Position numbers and translations under genes: made by a program. From the NCBI GenBank assembly GCA_973895155.1, contig OZ316894.1, positions 14,384,001 through 14,448,000 on the forward strand: 64,000 bases of DNA, in the 5' to 3' direction. The DNA is from Marsupella aquatica (taxonomy: Eukaryota; Marchantiophyta). The notes beneath the pieces were generated by a model, which worked only from the letters and a program-made list of their open reading frames with translations, was not told the DNA's origin and made no database searches. Positions 43,831 through 54,644 of the stretch are shown here, in pieces; position 1 is the stretch's first letter, and every line of letters begins with the position of its first letter.

Positions 43831-44998
43831 CACTTTGAACACCACGCATGGGCTCGGATCTCAAATGGCTTCTTCTTCTCCACCGGCTTTTCCGCGAGAT
43901 GTACTGACAGTGCTTTGAGGCGATCCGTGATTTTGTTAAGCTTGTCTACTTCGGCAGCCTTTGGATCGGGTATCGTTCTTCGAGCACGGGGTTTGATTTT
44001 CCCCTCCTTCTTAACCCTCCTTTTCTTCTTCTTGCTCCAGCTCTCGCTCTCCGAATCACTTCCCGATGAGCTGGTGGTGGAGGACCCGCTGTTCGAAGTT
44101 GAATCTGAACTAGATTTTGTCTCCGAACTGGATGAGGTCGAACAATGTTTCTTCTTCTTCTTGCATTTCTTCTTCTTCTCGTCGCTGATTCGGAGTCACT
44201 GTCACTGAAGGTCTCGTACTTTCCCTTCTTGCGGCGTGCCCGTTGGCTTTGTCGGGAGTTATAGGTGGACTCCCGGTAGGTTTTGGCGCATGCTATGGCT
44301 GCTTGCATTGAAATTGGGTTATTCTGGCGCACCCAGAATTGCATATTCGTGGGCAAACCATGGAGGAACCACGTAAGCTGGAGTGCGTCACCAGGCCTGG
44401 GCCGTATCTTGGCAGCAAGTTTCTGAAACTTCTGAATGAACTTTCGCAGGGGCTCTTTTTTTCCCATGCGAAGCTGGCCGATCTTTAATAAAGAGCGCTG
44501 CTCGGATCCAATAGCACAAAATTCTTGTAGCAATGCAGCTTGGAATTGTGCCCATGTAGTACCGGGTGGCAGCGAGTTGTACCATGGATGAGCTTCTCCC
44601 TGCATCACTCCAGGGAGGACAGTTAGCTTAATGGCGTCTTCCCCGTTAGCCTTAGCAGTGGCTTCAAACTCATCCAACCATTCATTCGGATCATCCCCAT
44701 GACGCCTTTTGAAAGGTCGATAATGAAACCGTGATCGTTGCGATATTTGTGGACAAGCTTGGGCAGTGCGAGCCATCGGCGGGGCAGCTGCCATAGGTAC
44801 TGGTGGCGGTGGCGGTGGTGCAGCAGGAACTGGAGCAGGACGGGTTGGACCGGACCCCGAGGGTCCTGGTGGTATGTTCATTCGCCGAGGTGATTGCAAA
44901 TCCTCCGATCCTGAAGAGTCTAAGCTTGCTGTGGTTGCACTCTCTCGTTCGCTAGTCAATCTCCTCAAGTAGGCTGCTTGAGAATGAGTGACGGGCAT
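43831..44998 (-). pseudogene. Gag capsid region of element R
   Basis: Starts MPVTHSQAAYLRRLTSERES. After a Pro/Ala-rich linker it shows the Retrotrans_gag pattern: DDPNEWLDEFEATAKAN, GEAHPWYNSLPPGTTWAQFQ, LLQEFCAIGSEQRSLLKIGQ, LRKFIQKFQKLAAKIRP and LTWFLHGLPTNMQFWV. After about residue 255 the frame shifts into an Arg-rich shadow; in the neighbouring frame the sequence is a Ser/Lys-rich tail (SSSETKSSSDSTSNSGSS) leading to the first zinc knuckle. Confidence 0.85.
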
Positions 44999-45071
44999 TT
45001 ACTCATATACACATGATGGTTAGTAACTCACACGGGCCTGGTGTATTCTGCCCAGGTGCACCCGCACATGT

Positions 45072-45603
45072 CTTCCGGTAGATAGGAACTGCGTCCAAAA
45101 TCGAATGGCCAAACTGGAGAGGATCATGTGCGACATTAAGAGGAGATAGCAATGGCAACTAAGAGAGAACGAGAGAGTTGGGGTCGAAGCTGGCGTGTGG
45201 ACTGATGGACTGGTGCACTACAAAGGGTCGGCTCCCTTTTTATACCCTGAGGGTTTGTCGATCACCCGACGTCTCCTCGTTGCCTATAGGCTGAACCGTT
45301 CACACTTGTAGTGTACTGGCCACTCCGCCGGTCTGAGTCAGCGCGTGTCAGTGGCCGCTTCCCTAAGTTTGTTATACAGACCAAAGGGAGGGGCCCCTCC
45401 ACGCTCGCAACCCGGGCGGGCGAATGGCGACACACCACCAGTCCGAACATGAATTCCCCTTATTGACTAATGATTTCCTACTCATAATGGTTACCTAAAT
45501 ATTGTCATTATGCTAATAATAGCGGCCTAAGATACCCCTAACACGCATGCTAAGCGCGGTCCAGATTGAATTACTGATTACTCGCCATACCGGCGGCGTC
45601 ACA
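45072..45603 (-). repeat. Truncated 5' LTR of element R (532 bp)
   Basis: Homologous to the first 530 bp of the 3' LTR (39131-38595): LTR start, TATA box, leader and the first 20-odd codons of the LTR ORF (MSHMILSSLAIRFWTQFLST). It then stops at GGAAGACA and unrelated sequence (tgtgcgggtgcacc) leads to the gag ATG at 44998. The rest of the LTR and the usual primer site are missing. The end at 45603 carries the outer CCTCC duplication. Confidence 0.82.
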
Positions 45604-45608
45604 CCTCC

Positions 45609-47827
45609 CTCCTAAATCAAGAGTAAGAGATGATACTTAGAAGTCAAAGGCATAAAACCTGAATATTGAACAACACTAGCGCCAAGCGCTAACCAAATCA
45701 CTACGTGCACTAGAACCACAACAGACTCAGTAAGGACATTTTCATTCCCAAGATAATTTAAGCCAACGCCAGGCGCTGGCCAAAATACCAACACAAATAC
45801 TCACTTTTCCTCCCAGATTTAGTTGACTCGCTGGGTGCTGCCAACTTTGCTTTCCCTTTTGCTCAAGGTTTGTGGTTGCGGTCGACATGGACAATGGTCG
45901 TTTCATAGATAGTTTGCAAGTCTGTGGCAGACTTGTTGACATCGTCAAGTAGACCCTGCTTCATGTTGGAAACAATTTTGGTTGGAATGTGGGACTTTGA
46001 AAGCTATGGAATGCATCCTTCTCCCTCTGATCAAAAGGTGAATCCCATCTATCGGTATCTAAATACCACGGGCAGTGAGTTCTCTCCCATTCTGTCATAG
46101 GTCTCGGCGGAAATATGCCCTCCAATGGGTACATGGAATACAAATCAGCTATAGCATCATCCTCACTTATTGTAATCCACTTCATGAAAGCTGTGGGATA
46201 TGCCCGGCCAGAAGAAATCAGGTTTGGTTACCTCCATGTGCATGTAGAACCAGTAGAGATACCTTTTAGCCCGCTTCTGGTTCTTCTGGGTGTAGTCTTC
46301 TTTGTCTAGGTACTTTGAAGGCCACATAGTGTGAAAGAACTTAGTCTTCACGGAATCACCATATCTCTTGAACTCGTTTGTAACAAAATGAATGAGATCA
46401 TCAAAGGAATCACACTTCCACTCTTCCAATCGAGTCCCGGGAAAGGTTTGCTCTACTTCACGAAGAGACAACTGTAACATGCCGACAGCAATTCCCTCCA
46501 CACTATTCCAAGTGATCCAAGTGTGACACCATTGTTTCACTGGGTTGTCGTTAACACTAGTTGGGTGGAAAAACTGCCTCCGGAGCTCAGTTGTGCAATG
46601 TGCCACGAGTAGGGTACTCTACAACTTTGGGTCTAGTGCAGAGACCGCAGTGAACAATCGGGCGCGGTCCATTGTACATAACATGGTGTCGGGCTTCTTC
46701 TCTCTCTTGTTTCTCTCTGTGACAACATACATTTCTGCACATGTACTCAGGAAATCTTCAAATTGAGGACTTAACAAGGGCGTAATTTTTGAACTCTTCA
46801 CTGCCCAGTCTTTGGTTGCATCCTTCATCATTAAGGCATGCCGTTTAGAAATCTCTTCCACCAACCAGGGACTCCCTTGAGCCTTGGCTGCATCCATGTC
46901 AAGCTTGAATTGGTGTGAATAAGACTTTATCTTATTCTCACATAGAATGTAAACAAGAGCTTCTTGTGGCATCTTCTTTGTATACCATGACCCCTTCCGA
47001 GTCTTCAGCCGAATGTTCTCAAACTTCTTGAAATTGGCCGGGTCAATGAGTTTATTGTAATACTCAAGGTCATGAGCCAGAATCCTTTTGATTCTATCTA
47101 CATCTAGGATCTAGGAGGGTTCAACAATGGCTTGTCCAACCCTACAAGAACAAACGCAATTTGTTAGAGTCAAATAAGAATTGACCTATAACCAGCGCCA
47201 TGCGCTCTTAAATCAAACACTCTAAGATTCAAGAAGGGAATCGGATTAGTATGTGAACTTACTGATTGACGGTGTGCATAGCTGCTTCAATTTCAATGAA
47301 AGATCCCTTGTCTCCCTTAAAAATTGTACAGAGCACACGAGGATGGTACTTTGGATTCTCGGGGTTCTCCTGTGTAACAAGCATCCATGAGTACAACCTG
47401 TGATTTCCATCAAAGACAGAGAACATCTTATCCTTCAACACGAGAAAATCTGGGTCAGCCTTGCATTCGGCCTCAAACTTCTCGTTCTCCAATTGCCAGA
47501 TTGGATCCCAAGTATCACAAATCTCCTGGGTACATGCCAAAAGAATTCCGTTCTCATTCGTTGGTTGCACATAGAAACGCATTCCTATGGATGAGTTGTA
47601 ACCAATACTACAAAATGAGTCTTTCAGCTTCTTGATGGAAGAGTTGTCTTTCTGTAATAGCAAACCACCTCCATGTGAACCAATCAACATAGGGGGATTT
47701 GAGGCAACTCCTTGTCAAATCCATGAGAATCCTTCCCAAAACACATGACATGCTTGGATATGAGATCAGTCTCCGCAAGCGCTCAATCTGTGACATCCTG
47801 GATCGCAAATGTGTCAAGATTCTCCAT
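45609..47827 (-). pseudogene. ParB-like domain and middle region (N-terminal half of ParB-MTase gene)
   Basis: ATG at 47827 (MENLDTFAIQDVTD, then a TGA). After a frame change near 47700 comes IGSHGGGLLLQKDN and, at 47480-47390, LKDKMFSVFDGNHRLYSWML; the F-x-V-x-DGNHR-L phrase is the core motif of the ParB/sulfiredoxin-like fold. An intron (about 47262-47140, donor gtaagt, acceptor ttcttgtag) carries one palindrome. Exons 46972-46163 and 46185-45961 encode a Trp-rich middle region (WCHTWITWNSVEGIAVGMLQ, WFYMHMEVTKPDFFWPGI) that I do not recognise. A Lys-rich linker then leads over the intron 45804-45612, with two palindromes, into the methyltransferase half at 35979. ParB-methylase fusions are known from phage and bacteria; I know of none described in a plant mobile element. 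Confidence 0.6.
45612..45804 (-). other. Intron with two palindromic motifs in the ParB-MTase gene
   Basis: Donor AAAA|GTGAGT and acceptor TTGATTTAG on the minus strand; the exon phases join (..SGRK-RGRKSN..) only if element R is also removed. Motif copies are at 45678-45690 (AGCGCCAAGCGCT) and 45765-45777 (AACGCCAGGCGCT). Confidence 0.75.
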
Positions 47828-48649
47828 CTTTTTGCGCAAAGGTTTTGGAATCAAAACACCGCTAATAGAAACGGGAGGCAACAACTTTGTGGAACATGTC
47901 ACACGATGTGTATAAACCAACCCAGTAAACAAAGACTATACAATTCAGAATAAGCTCGATCCTGATATGGAACTGCACTATACCCTATGCTTAGGGGAAT
48001 ACCTCCATCATCTTCCTTCCAGAAGCGTACAAACAATCGTACAATGAAATTATGACACTCTAATCCTCCTCAAACGTGTATTATATTCTAGAAGGAGGGG
48101 GTAGTTCAGCGGATCCCTTTGGTTAAAGAGGCAAGCTAGTATGTTTGGCGGATCCCAACGTCTGTAATTGGATGACTCAATTAATATCTAAATCAAGCGG
48201 AAGAAGATGCGTAATCAACACGTAACCCAGAAGTTACCGTTACATATTACCGTTAATACCCCTTCTCCACATTTGCGAGGAATACTAGCGTCGGGAACTA
48301 TTAAAAAGATGGTCCCTAAAGAGAGATAATTGGAAGAGTATTGATGATAGCGCCCGACGCTAGTAATAAGAAAGACACAAAAATATGTCTGAATTCGTGG
48401 TTGCAGTAGATGATTTATCCTCTTAACACCCCATATTTTAAATTGTTTCCGTTGTTGTAACTGATTTTTGAAAAACTTTCTTTCTCCTAGTACTAGCGCC
48501 AGGCGCTGGTAAAAAAACATGCAGCGTTAATCCCTAAATCTGGTATGTTTTCCAATAATGGAGTGCTTTGAAACTCACATATCCCATATAATTTCTGAAT
48601 TATTTTGCTGCGGAGAGTGTGGATTTTATACTAGCGCCTGGCACTAGTA
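47828..48649. promoter_or_regulatory. Divergent promoter region of the block, left part
   Basis: Lies between the ParB-MTase ATG and the family B insertion; the right part is 56797-57120. Together they make about 1.1 kb between two divergent genes. It contains motif copies at 48286-48298, 48349-48361, 48495-48507 and 48633-48645. No long ORF is credible; 48520-48215 (minus) runs across two motif copies and may be 5' UTR exon and intron sequence. Confidence 0.5.
48645..48649. repeat. Target-site duplication TAGTA, left copy
   Basis: TAGTA here and at 56792-56796 flank the family B LTR. The left copy overlaps the end of a palindrome copy (AGCGCCTGGCACTAGTA). Confidence 0.8.
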
Positions 48650-49603
48650 TGTGTCGCGCCCCTAACCCGGGCCTTAAATCCGAGTTGGTTCCCTAGTGCG
48701 ACCTCGACCACCAGTAGGGGTGAGGGTTTGGGCAAGGAGGTGTGTAGCGGGCCTGATTAGCCCTAAGTCGGGCTAAGTCAATATACTTACCGGTATAATA
48801 CTTACGCAACTCATACTGGTCATAGGTATATTTGTTTTCCATCGCTGGAATATTCCCACAGTTAGTGACTCAGACTAACTCCCGGCTTGGGGCTTTCAAG
48901 CCATCAACGCGATAGATACTTGTGACATGCAATAGGTGGCAATCCCTACCATTAGTCCGCACCCGATACGTCCCTTGAAATGGCGCCTTTGCCCAGACAA
49001 AGCATACACACAACACCAGTTACTCGCGATAGAATCAGAGGGAAAAGCCTACATTTACTCAGCGAAGAATCAGTTTACATAGTTGACTCAACTTCTAAGG
49101 GGGTCAGCAGGCCTAACGGCAGTTGATGCCCAGTCTCTACGAGGCCCCACCCCGCGCTTGCCCAACAAGCTTGACTCTGGCTCTCACTCCTTAGTGCACT
49201 CTGACCCTGCTCAGGCCGGGACTCCCCGTGCCTCGCCTTTCCTTGCACTGAGATAACTAAGCCTTCTTCCCCTCCCACAACGGAAGGGGAAGCCTAAATA
49301 CTACGTTTGCGGAAAGGAGCCGGAAGATACTACCTCTCAAGATAATGCCTACTGACTAACCGGCCGCACTACCTCTGACCGGCTGACCGTCAGTGGTAAG
49401 GGGCGCTAACCAGGGTGGCAATGGCTAAGTCTACTGACCAAAATCTAGTCCGTTGATGGACTCTATCCTACGTCGGCTGATCCTAACTGATCCTGTCCTA
49501 ATTCTTCCCACTGTGCCGCTAATTGGCGCCTAATGACAGCTATTCTATCGTTAAGCCTAATAAAAAAGATGCTATTGACTCAACTACCTCGCGCGGCACC
49601 CGC
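48650..49603 (-). other. 3' non-coding section of family B LTR
   Basis: Matches 61895-62506 in inverse orientation over most of its length, including gagtcaacYatgtaaactgat and the GC-rich end that begins TGTGTCGCGCCCCTAACCCG on the plus strand. No ORF. The segment nearest the nested unit (49270-49603) has no counterpart in the other copy. Confidence 0.6.
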
Positions 49604-49991
49604 TGTGATCCCTAGCCAGGAATCACTGGGCTAGTTTAAGGTAGGGGAAAAGGGAAGTGTACCCTAGAAACACCTTAGTATAGTTACATAAACAAGGAAA
49701 ATATAAACAATTAAGGGTGACTATGGAACCCGAGCCGAGGCCGGAAGTAAGGACGCCAGGGGAGAGAACACGATTAGGGTTAGGGCATGCTAAGTGCCGG
49801 CGGCTAGGGGTAACCAATGGGAGGGAGAACCAGAGGAGGAGAGGGGTAAGGACCGCTCGCAAGGAATAGTAGCTCATTTGCAAGCACGAACTGAGCACGC
49901 AACTACGGGCGGCCAACTACTGTCAACTGCTTAGGCAAGCGCTCAGGGTGGGAACAAATACCGACTATCAACTTGAGAAGGGTATGAGTGT
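49604..49991 (+). repeat. Family C LTR start, inverted truncated copy
   Basis: Reads TGTGATCCCTAGCCAGGAAT on the plus strand and matches the reverse complement of 54270-54644 for about 380 bp, covering the LTR start and the beginning of the ORF. Similarity stops at ggtatgag (49991), where the end of the minus-strand family C LTR (TGTGGTGCG) abuts. So two family C LTR fragments lie one against the other in opposite orientation. Confidence 0.75.
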
Positions 49992-50902
49992 GGTGCGTCC
50001 CATGGCTCCCTAAACCCAAGAAACCCCCCAACGCAAGCCGATTCCCGTAGGTTTCGCGCTTGGCGAGGCCGTTTCCGCGGCTTAGCGGCATGGGACGCTG
50101 ATAACTTCTACTATTACTATTAGCCTTTTACACACATATACTGGACAGATCCTTCATCGGGTCATGAGATACGTAGCCGGCCTAATCTAGGCCTTCCCTT
50201 GTCTTCCTCTCCTTCTGGTTAGGTATGTTTGGATTCCGCCGCCAGAATGATCCCCAATAGGTTTGGTTAAGCCGCTAAGACCTCTCTCAGCTCGACACAT
50301 CCAACTCTCACTCCCCTGCTTACTTTCCTTCCTCTGTTGGTTGATGTGGGCACTCTTCACACAAGTTAATGCGACACACAAATGGCAAAATGACTCCTTC
50401 TGACTGAGTCATACCATGCACTTGCCATATAAACAGTACATCTCATACACAAGCTCTGCGAACTAAGCCATGAGGCCAACTCTATTCAGCTCTTAGGCAT
50501 GAGGAAACATGAATATACACAAGGTCACGGTATGACTAACCAAGAGCTTCTCTTACTACTTGATCCCAGCCCGGCTGGTGCAAACTAAAAACTTGCTAAA
50601 GAAGAGGCCCTGAGCTCCCCGCTGCCCAGGTACTTATCCTGGTAATGGATCCGCCTAATTCTTTGCAGCGCAAGCCTAATCTACCTAACAGTAATCTACC
50701 TGCCCGGATCTACCTATGTACAGCAAGGCAGGAGCACAAGTGTTGCTCCTACCAGTGGAACCGCAATCCCACTAAGCTAAGTGCCAGGGCCGCTCCTGGT
50801 CCTGATCCTAATCCTAAACTTGGAGATCAGCGCCCGCCCTGCCCACTCACGCCTCCTACCTCCACGTCCGCCCTTCCTAAAAGGAATGGCGCCCTTGCAC
50901 CG
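49992..50902 (-). other. 3' non-coding section of family C LTR
   Basis: No ORF with coding character. GGTTAGGTATGTTTGGATTC near 50218 matches the equivalent place in the family A LTRs (36140 and, reversed, 4520). It contains the outer repeat pair gcgtcccatg / catgggacgc (about 49998 and 50088). Confidence 0.5.
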
Positions 50903-53182
50903 TCATGACACCGGTGGTGGATCCTCAATGGACGCCCCCAACGCTTCCTCCTCAGCCACTGCCGTAGGTTCGTTCTCTGACAGATTACCTGCCCTTGACT
51001 GAGTCAACTCTCCATCGGCCTGACTGGGTCCACCATCGGCATCGGCATCGGCTCGGGAATCATTCTCGGCTACGGTCTCCCCGGCCTGCTCAAGAGGCGG
51101 ATCTGGGATACCGGCCTCATTACTGGGTAGTTCGGCTTGGGCCGCACCATCCCCACCTTTGGTGATAGCGGGATCTATTGTCGTGTTCATGCCGGAGGTT
51201 GGTGCCGGTTTGAGTACGGCTTGAGGGGTCGAATAACCTCCGGACCCCGAAGGTTTCCACTTCTTCTTCTTCACTATCTCCACAGTCGGTTCCTTCCCCT
51301 TGCCGCCAACGTCCGGCACTGGGCCGTGTGTCACGGCTGGTCCTTCGGCAATTACCACCCCTGGTAACTGGTTTGCCCCAATGGGAGATGGACCTGATGC
51401 AGCTAAGCATTTAAATACTGCGGCTTGTTTCTTCAGCCGCTCTGTTTGGTTGTCGGCCCGCCGCTGTAGGTTCTCCATCTTCCTCGTGATTTCCTCCAAC
51501 TCCTCCTGGGTCTCATCCAGGTCCTTACGTGCCTCCTCCAGCTCATTTTTGGCTTCCTCCAATTCCTTGTGGGCTTCCTCCAATTCCTTCTTGGTGGTAG
51601 CCCTCTCCTCCTGGGTTGCTCTTAGCTCCTTGTCGAGCTCCGCTACGACCTCAGACTCCATGTTATGCATCTTGGCATAAGTGTGGTCGAGCTGGGCGTC
51701 CTTCTCCCGCAGGTAGGCCTTGAAGCTGGCCGACAGGGACGCAAGCTCCTGCTGTAGCGCAATAATCCCTTGATAGGATTTCCCTAACTCGGCCTCCTTC
51801 TGCTCAAGGGCTCCGCGGATTTTCTCGAGCTCCCCCTTCAACGCCCATTCCTTTCTTTGGGTCTCCGCCATGGCCCGGTTGTTGGCTGTTATGTGGGCCT
51901 CCTCTGTATTCCTCAGCTCTCGCTTCCATTTCTCCCTCTCTTTGATCGCGTCGGCCAATTCTCCCTGGGTCTGAGTCAGTTTATCCTTGATAATCTGATT
52001 ATCAGCCTGCGCAGTGTCCAACAGCCCCTGCATGATGTTCAGCTCATGCCGCTTAATCCGCAGTTCATCTTGGGCTTTCTTGGCCGCCCTTAGATCTTCA
52101 ATCTCGGCTTCCATCCTCCTAAGCCGCCGGATGACCTCGTCCTTCTTGCTTCTCTCTAAAGCCATCGCTTCTTCTAATTGGTGCTTCTCCAACTCCTCCC
52201 TATGGAAAAAGGGTCCTACCTCCAACTCCTCCCCAAAGATGCCGAGCGCAAGTTCCCCACATATCTCACCATACTCCATGGCTCTATTCTTAGCGTAGGT
52301 GGAGTAAGTAGAAGTGATCGGCATCGTCCATCGCGGCCTCTGCTCCCAAGCCGACTTGCGGATCTCTTCAATCGTGGCTAGAGGTTTGCTTCCTTTTTCG
52401 GCTAGCCGCCTGATGTCCTCCGGCCAATCTCCTCCTGGCAAATCCTTTTCCCTAGCCAGGGCTGCCTCCTCTTCCTGCCTGATTCGCTCCTGAAATTCCT
52501 GCGCCGTCTGTTTTATGCTGTCAAAGCTCGGGGGAGCAACATCTGGTGGGGGAGACTCAGGGCTACTCTGCTGGTTGGGGTCCCCTCGTACTACCCTTGG
52601 AAGTATGGGGATAAACCGGCCACAGGTCCTTACTCCTGGAACGTGATGGTCCGACCCATAGCCGGAGTTATCATGGCTGCAGTCCTCCACTGCCTCCTCT
52701 ACTTCTTGGACTTCCGGCTTCTCCCTCTCTTGGTCGGTAGGAGCTTCAGGCAATTCTGCCTCAGATTCAAAGCTTGAGACTCCCACGTACATTCGAACAC
52801 CCGGCTTGGATTCTGGCCTGATTCTCTCCTTGTTTTTGGTAAAGGAGTTTTCCCTTCTAAGTCTGCTTAGGTTGACCTCTGGGGCAGTGTCCTGTATTGG
52901 TGCCGTTGCCAAAGCCGGTGCCGTTGCCGTCTTTTCCTTCTCCAGCATTTTCAGCAGATTCTGCATGCTTGGTTGCTGCATTGGCAAGTCTTCCTTCCTT
53001 GGCCTAAACACCTGCTCAATCGTAGGGCTAACAGGTGGTTGAGGCTTCTCTGCTACCGGCCTTGGTGCTGGAGCTTCCTCGGGTACCCTTACCTGCAGGG
53101 GAAGTACTGGGGCAAAGGTCTGACCTCTGGCATACCGGCACAATAGCGGCATGTGATAGCCAAGCCGCGACACGCTCCCCAT
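50903..53182 (-). CDS. Family C LTR ORF, coiled-coil part (759 aa)
   Basis: Open from 53182 (MGSVSRLGYHMPLL) to 50903 without a break. Residues 1-250 are Pro/Glu-rich and disordered-like. Residues about 250-610 form an almost unbroken coiled coil (LEEAHKELEEAKNELEEARK and similar), followed by a Gly/Pro-rich tail with a basic KKKKWKPSGSG patch. It is in the same frame as the upstream ORF (54142-53192) and parted from it by a single TAG at 53192-53194, the same boundary at which family A has a TAA. Largest intact ORF in the window. Function unknown; its layout parallels the family A LTR protein. Confidence 0.75.
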   Translation of the reverse strand: MGSVSRLGYHMPLLCRYARGQTFAPVLPLQVRVPEEAPAPRPVAEKPQPPVSPTIEQVFRPRKEDLPMQQPSMQNLLKMLEKEKTATAPALATAPIQDTAPEVNLSRLRRENSFTKNKERIRPESKPGVRMYVGVSSFESEAELPEAPTDQEREKPEVQEVEEAVEDCSHDNSGYGSDHHVPGVRTCGRFIPILPRVVRGDPNQQSSPESPPPDVAPPSFDSIKQTAQEFQERIRQEEEAALAREKDLPGGDWPEDIRRLAEKGSKPLATIEEIRKSAWEQRPRWTMPITSTYSTYAKNRAMEYGEICGELALGIFGEELEVGPFFHREELEKHQLEEAMALERSKKDEVIRRLRRMEAEIEDLRAAKKAQDELRIKRHELNIMQGLLDTAQADNQIIKDKLTQTQGELADAIKEREKWKRELRNTEEAHITANNRAMAETQRKEWALKGELEKIRGALEQKEAELGKSYQGIIALQQELASLSASFKAYLREKDAQLDHTYAKMHNMESEVVAELDKELRATQEERATTKKELEEAHKELEEAKNELEEARKDLDETQEELEEITRKMENLQRRADNQTERLKKQAAVFKCLAASGPSPIGANQLPGVVIAEGPAVTHGPVPDVGGKGKEPTVEIVKKKKWKPSGSGGYSTPQAVLKPAPTSGMNTTIDPAITKGGDGAAQAELPSNEAGIPDPPLEQAGETVAENDSRADADADGGPSQADGELTQSRAGNLSENEPTAVAEEEALGASIEDPPPVS

Positions 53183-53191
53183 GCCGATTAC

Positions 53192-54380
53192 CTACTGCTC
53201 CTCCTTTAAGATTTTCTTCAATTGGTTGAGGAGGTACCCGTTGTAGTCCCGGCTTGGGTCTGGCCTCTCTGCCAGATAGACCTGTGCCTTGCCAATCTCT
53301 GCCCTTGTCAAGTTACAATGCATGGTCACCCACAAGAAGTCGATCATCTCTCCTATGTGCGGGTTGGTGCAGGTATTCCGGAAGAAGCAATTCTTCGTTG
53401 ATGGCCCGGGGAACGACCGGAACTCTTTGTCAGGCAAGGTCTTCCTGGTATCAACCTTGGTCTTATTGCCCATCGGCAAGCCAAACACTTTGGCAATTAC
53501 CTTGGGAGTAAGATAGAAATCCTTCCCATATATCCTCGTGCAATTGGTCTCGGGTTCCCATGACCCCACGAATTCTAATAGGTCTGAATCCGGCACCTCC
53601 GGCTTTAGCCATGGTAATCTTACAAAGGCCTCTAAGCCGGATCCGGCCATGAAGCCTTGGTACTTCTTGGTCTGTATGGCCGTAAAGCATGCATCCTCCT
53701 CCCGTGCAAAATGTAGTTGCACCTCCACTGGTAGGGTTGCCGCCCAGCCTTTCCAGGTGTCATCCCTGGTTGGAATGGCATTGATGGGATCGACCTCCTC
53801 CTCTTTGGCTTCTCCCTGCCTCCTGCTCTGCTGCTCGGCTGGCTTCTTTGGTGCCGCCGACCTCGTTCTTTTTGCCAGGGTGGCTTCATCGTTGACGGCT
53901 CCCTTCCTCTTCATCTCTGTTGCCGTGGAGGTTTCTCCTAGCACCGTTGCCTGGGTCCACCTTTCCGTGCTACCCTTCAATTCCCAATGTATGTCGTTGC
54001 AGTTCTTGATGGCCTCTCGAATGCCGATGATTCTGTCTTCGCAAAACAGAAGATCGTCGAGCTGATTGGAAGTAGGAGTCCACAAGAACTTGGCCTTGAT
54101 GAGTTTGCCTCCTAAGAAAGCCGTCTTCTGCAGCTCCCACAATCGAGCGAGCTCCTGTCGTTCTCGAGCTGCCCTTTCTGATTCTTCGTCCTCGTAAGTC
54201 TTGATGTACTCAGTTGCCCGTTCGAACAGGCATCCCTAGAAATGTGCCGCTTGATTGATGTTGCTCATACCCTCCTTGAGTCGATTGTTGGTATCTGTTC
54301 CCAACCCGAGTGCTTGTCTAAGCAGCTGATAGCATTTGGCCTCCCGTAGTCGTCTGCCTAGTTCGTTCTTGCAAATGAGC
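53192..54380 (-). CDS. Family C LTR ORF, globular part
   Basis: The frame runs from about 54380 (..GRRLREAKCYQLLRQALG..), meets one TAG near 54238, then is open from 54142 to 53192. It has a helical first part (SERAARERQELARLWELQKT), a basic linker (KRTRSAAPKKPAEQQSRRQ) and a globular half with FVGSWEPETNCTRIYGKDFY, LTPKVIAKVFGLPMGNKTKV and GEMIDFLWVTMHCNLTRAEI. The 'f.lt...ia.vfGLP' motif and the following W-rich helical half correspond to those of families A and B and resemble plant transposon-protein domains. Ends KEEQ-stop before the coiled-coil part. Confidence 0.65.
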
Positions 54381-54644
54381 CACTATTCCTCGCGAGCGGT
54401 CCTTACCCCTCTCCTCTTCCGGTCCTTCCTTCCGTTGATCCTTCCTAGCCGTCGACGCTTAGCGCGCCCTAACCCTAATCGAGTTTTCACCCCCAGCGTC
54501 CTTACCTCCGGCCTCGGCCCGGGTTCCATAGTCGCCCCTAATTGTTTATATTTTCCTTGTTTTGTCCCTATACTAAGGTGTTTCTAGGGTGCATTCCTGC
54601 TTTACCCACTTAACTGGCCGAGTGATTCCTGGCTAGGCATCACA

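Larger units (their letters stand above)
35985..45603 (-). mobile_element. Family A Ty3/gypsy element R, nearly complete, minus strand
   Basis: Bounded by TGTCACG at 35985 and GTCACA at 45603, with CCTCC duplications. On the minus strand: truncated 5' LTR (45603-45072), gag (44998-42921), protease (42881-42123), linker (42104-41772), RT/RNase H (41759-40455), integrase (40467-39099) and 3' LTR (39131-35985). The order gag-PR-RT-RH-INT defines Ty3/gypsy. It is dead: frameshifts in gag and integrase, a lost RNase H aspartate and a shortened 5' LTR. The two LTR copies differ at several percent of positions over the shared 530 bp by eye, so the insertion is not recent. Confidence 0.9.
49992..54644 (-). 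mobile_element. Family C LTR, 4.65 kb, protein-coding, nested in family B LTR
   Basis: On the minus strand it starts TGTGATGCCTAGCCAGG (54644) and ends GCACCACA (49992). It holds a very large ORF (about 54380-50903) and a non-coding 3' section with the taggtatg...ttccgccgcc block shared with families A and B. No matching 5-bp duplication is seen at its ends, possibly because the copy at 49604-49991 or a rearrangement replaced one flank. Confidence 0.65.

Noticed and set aside
49604-54644. A DNA transposon with long terminal inverted repeats
   Set aside because: The right arm is the start of an LTR whose own end lies at 49992, the left arm is a truncated inverted copy, and no target duplication flanks the pair.
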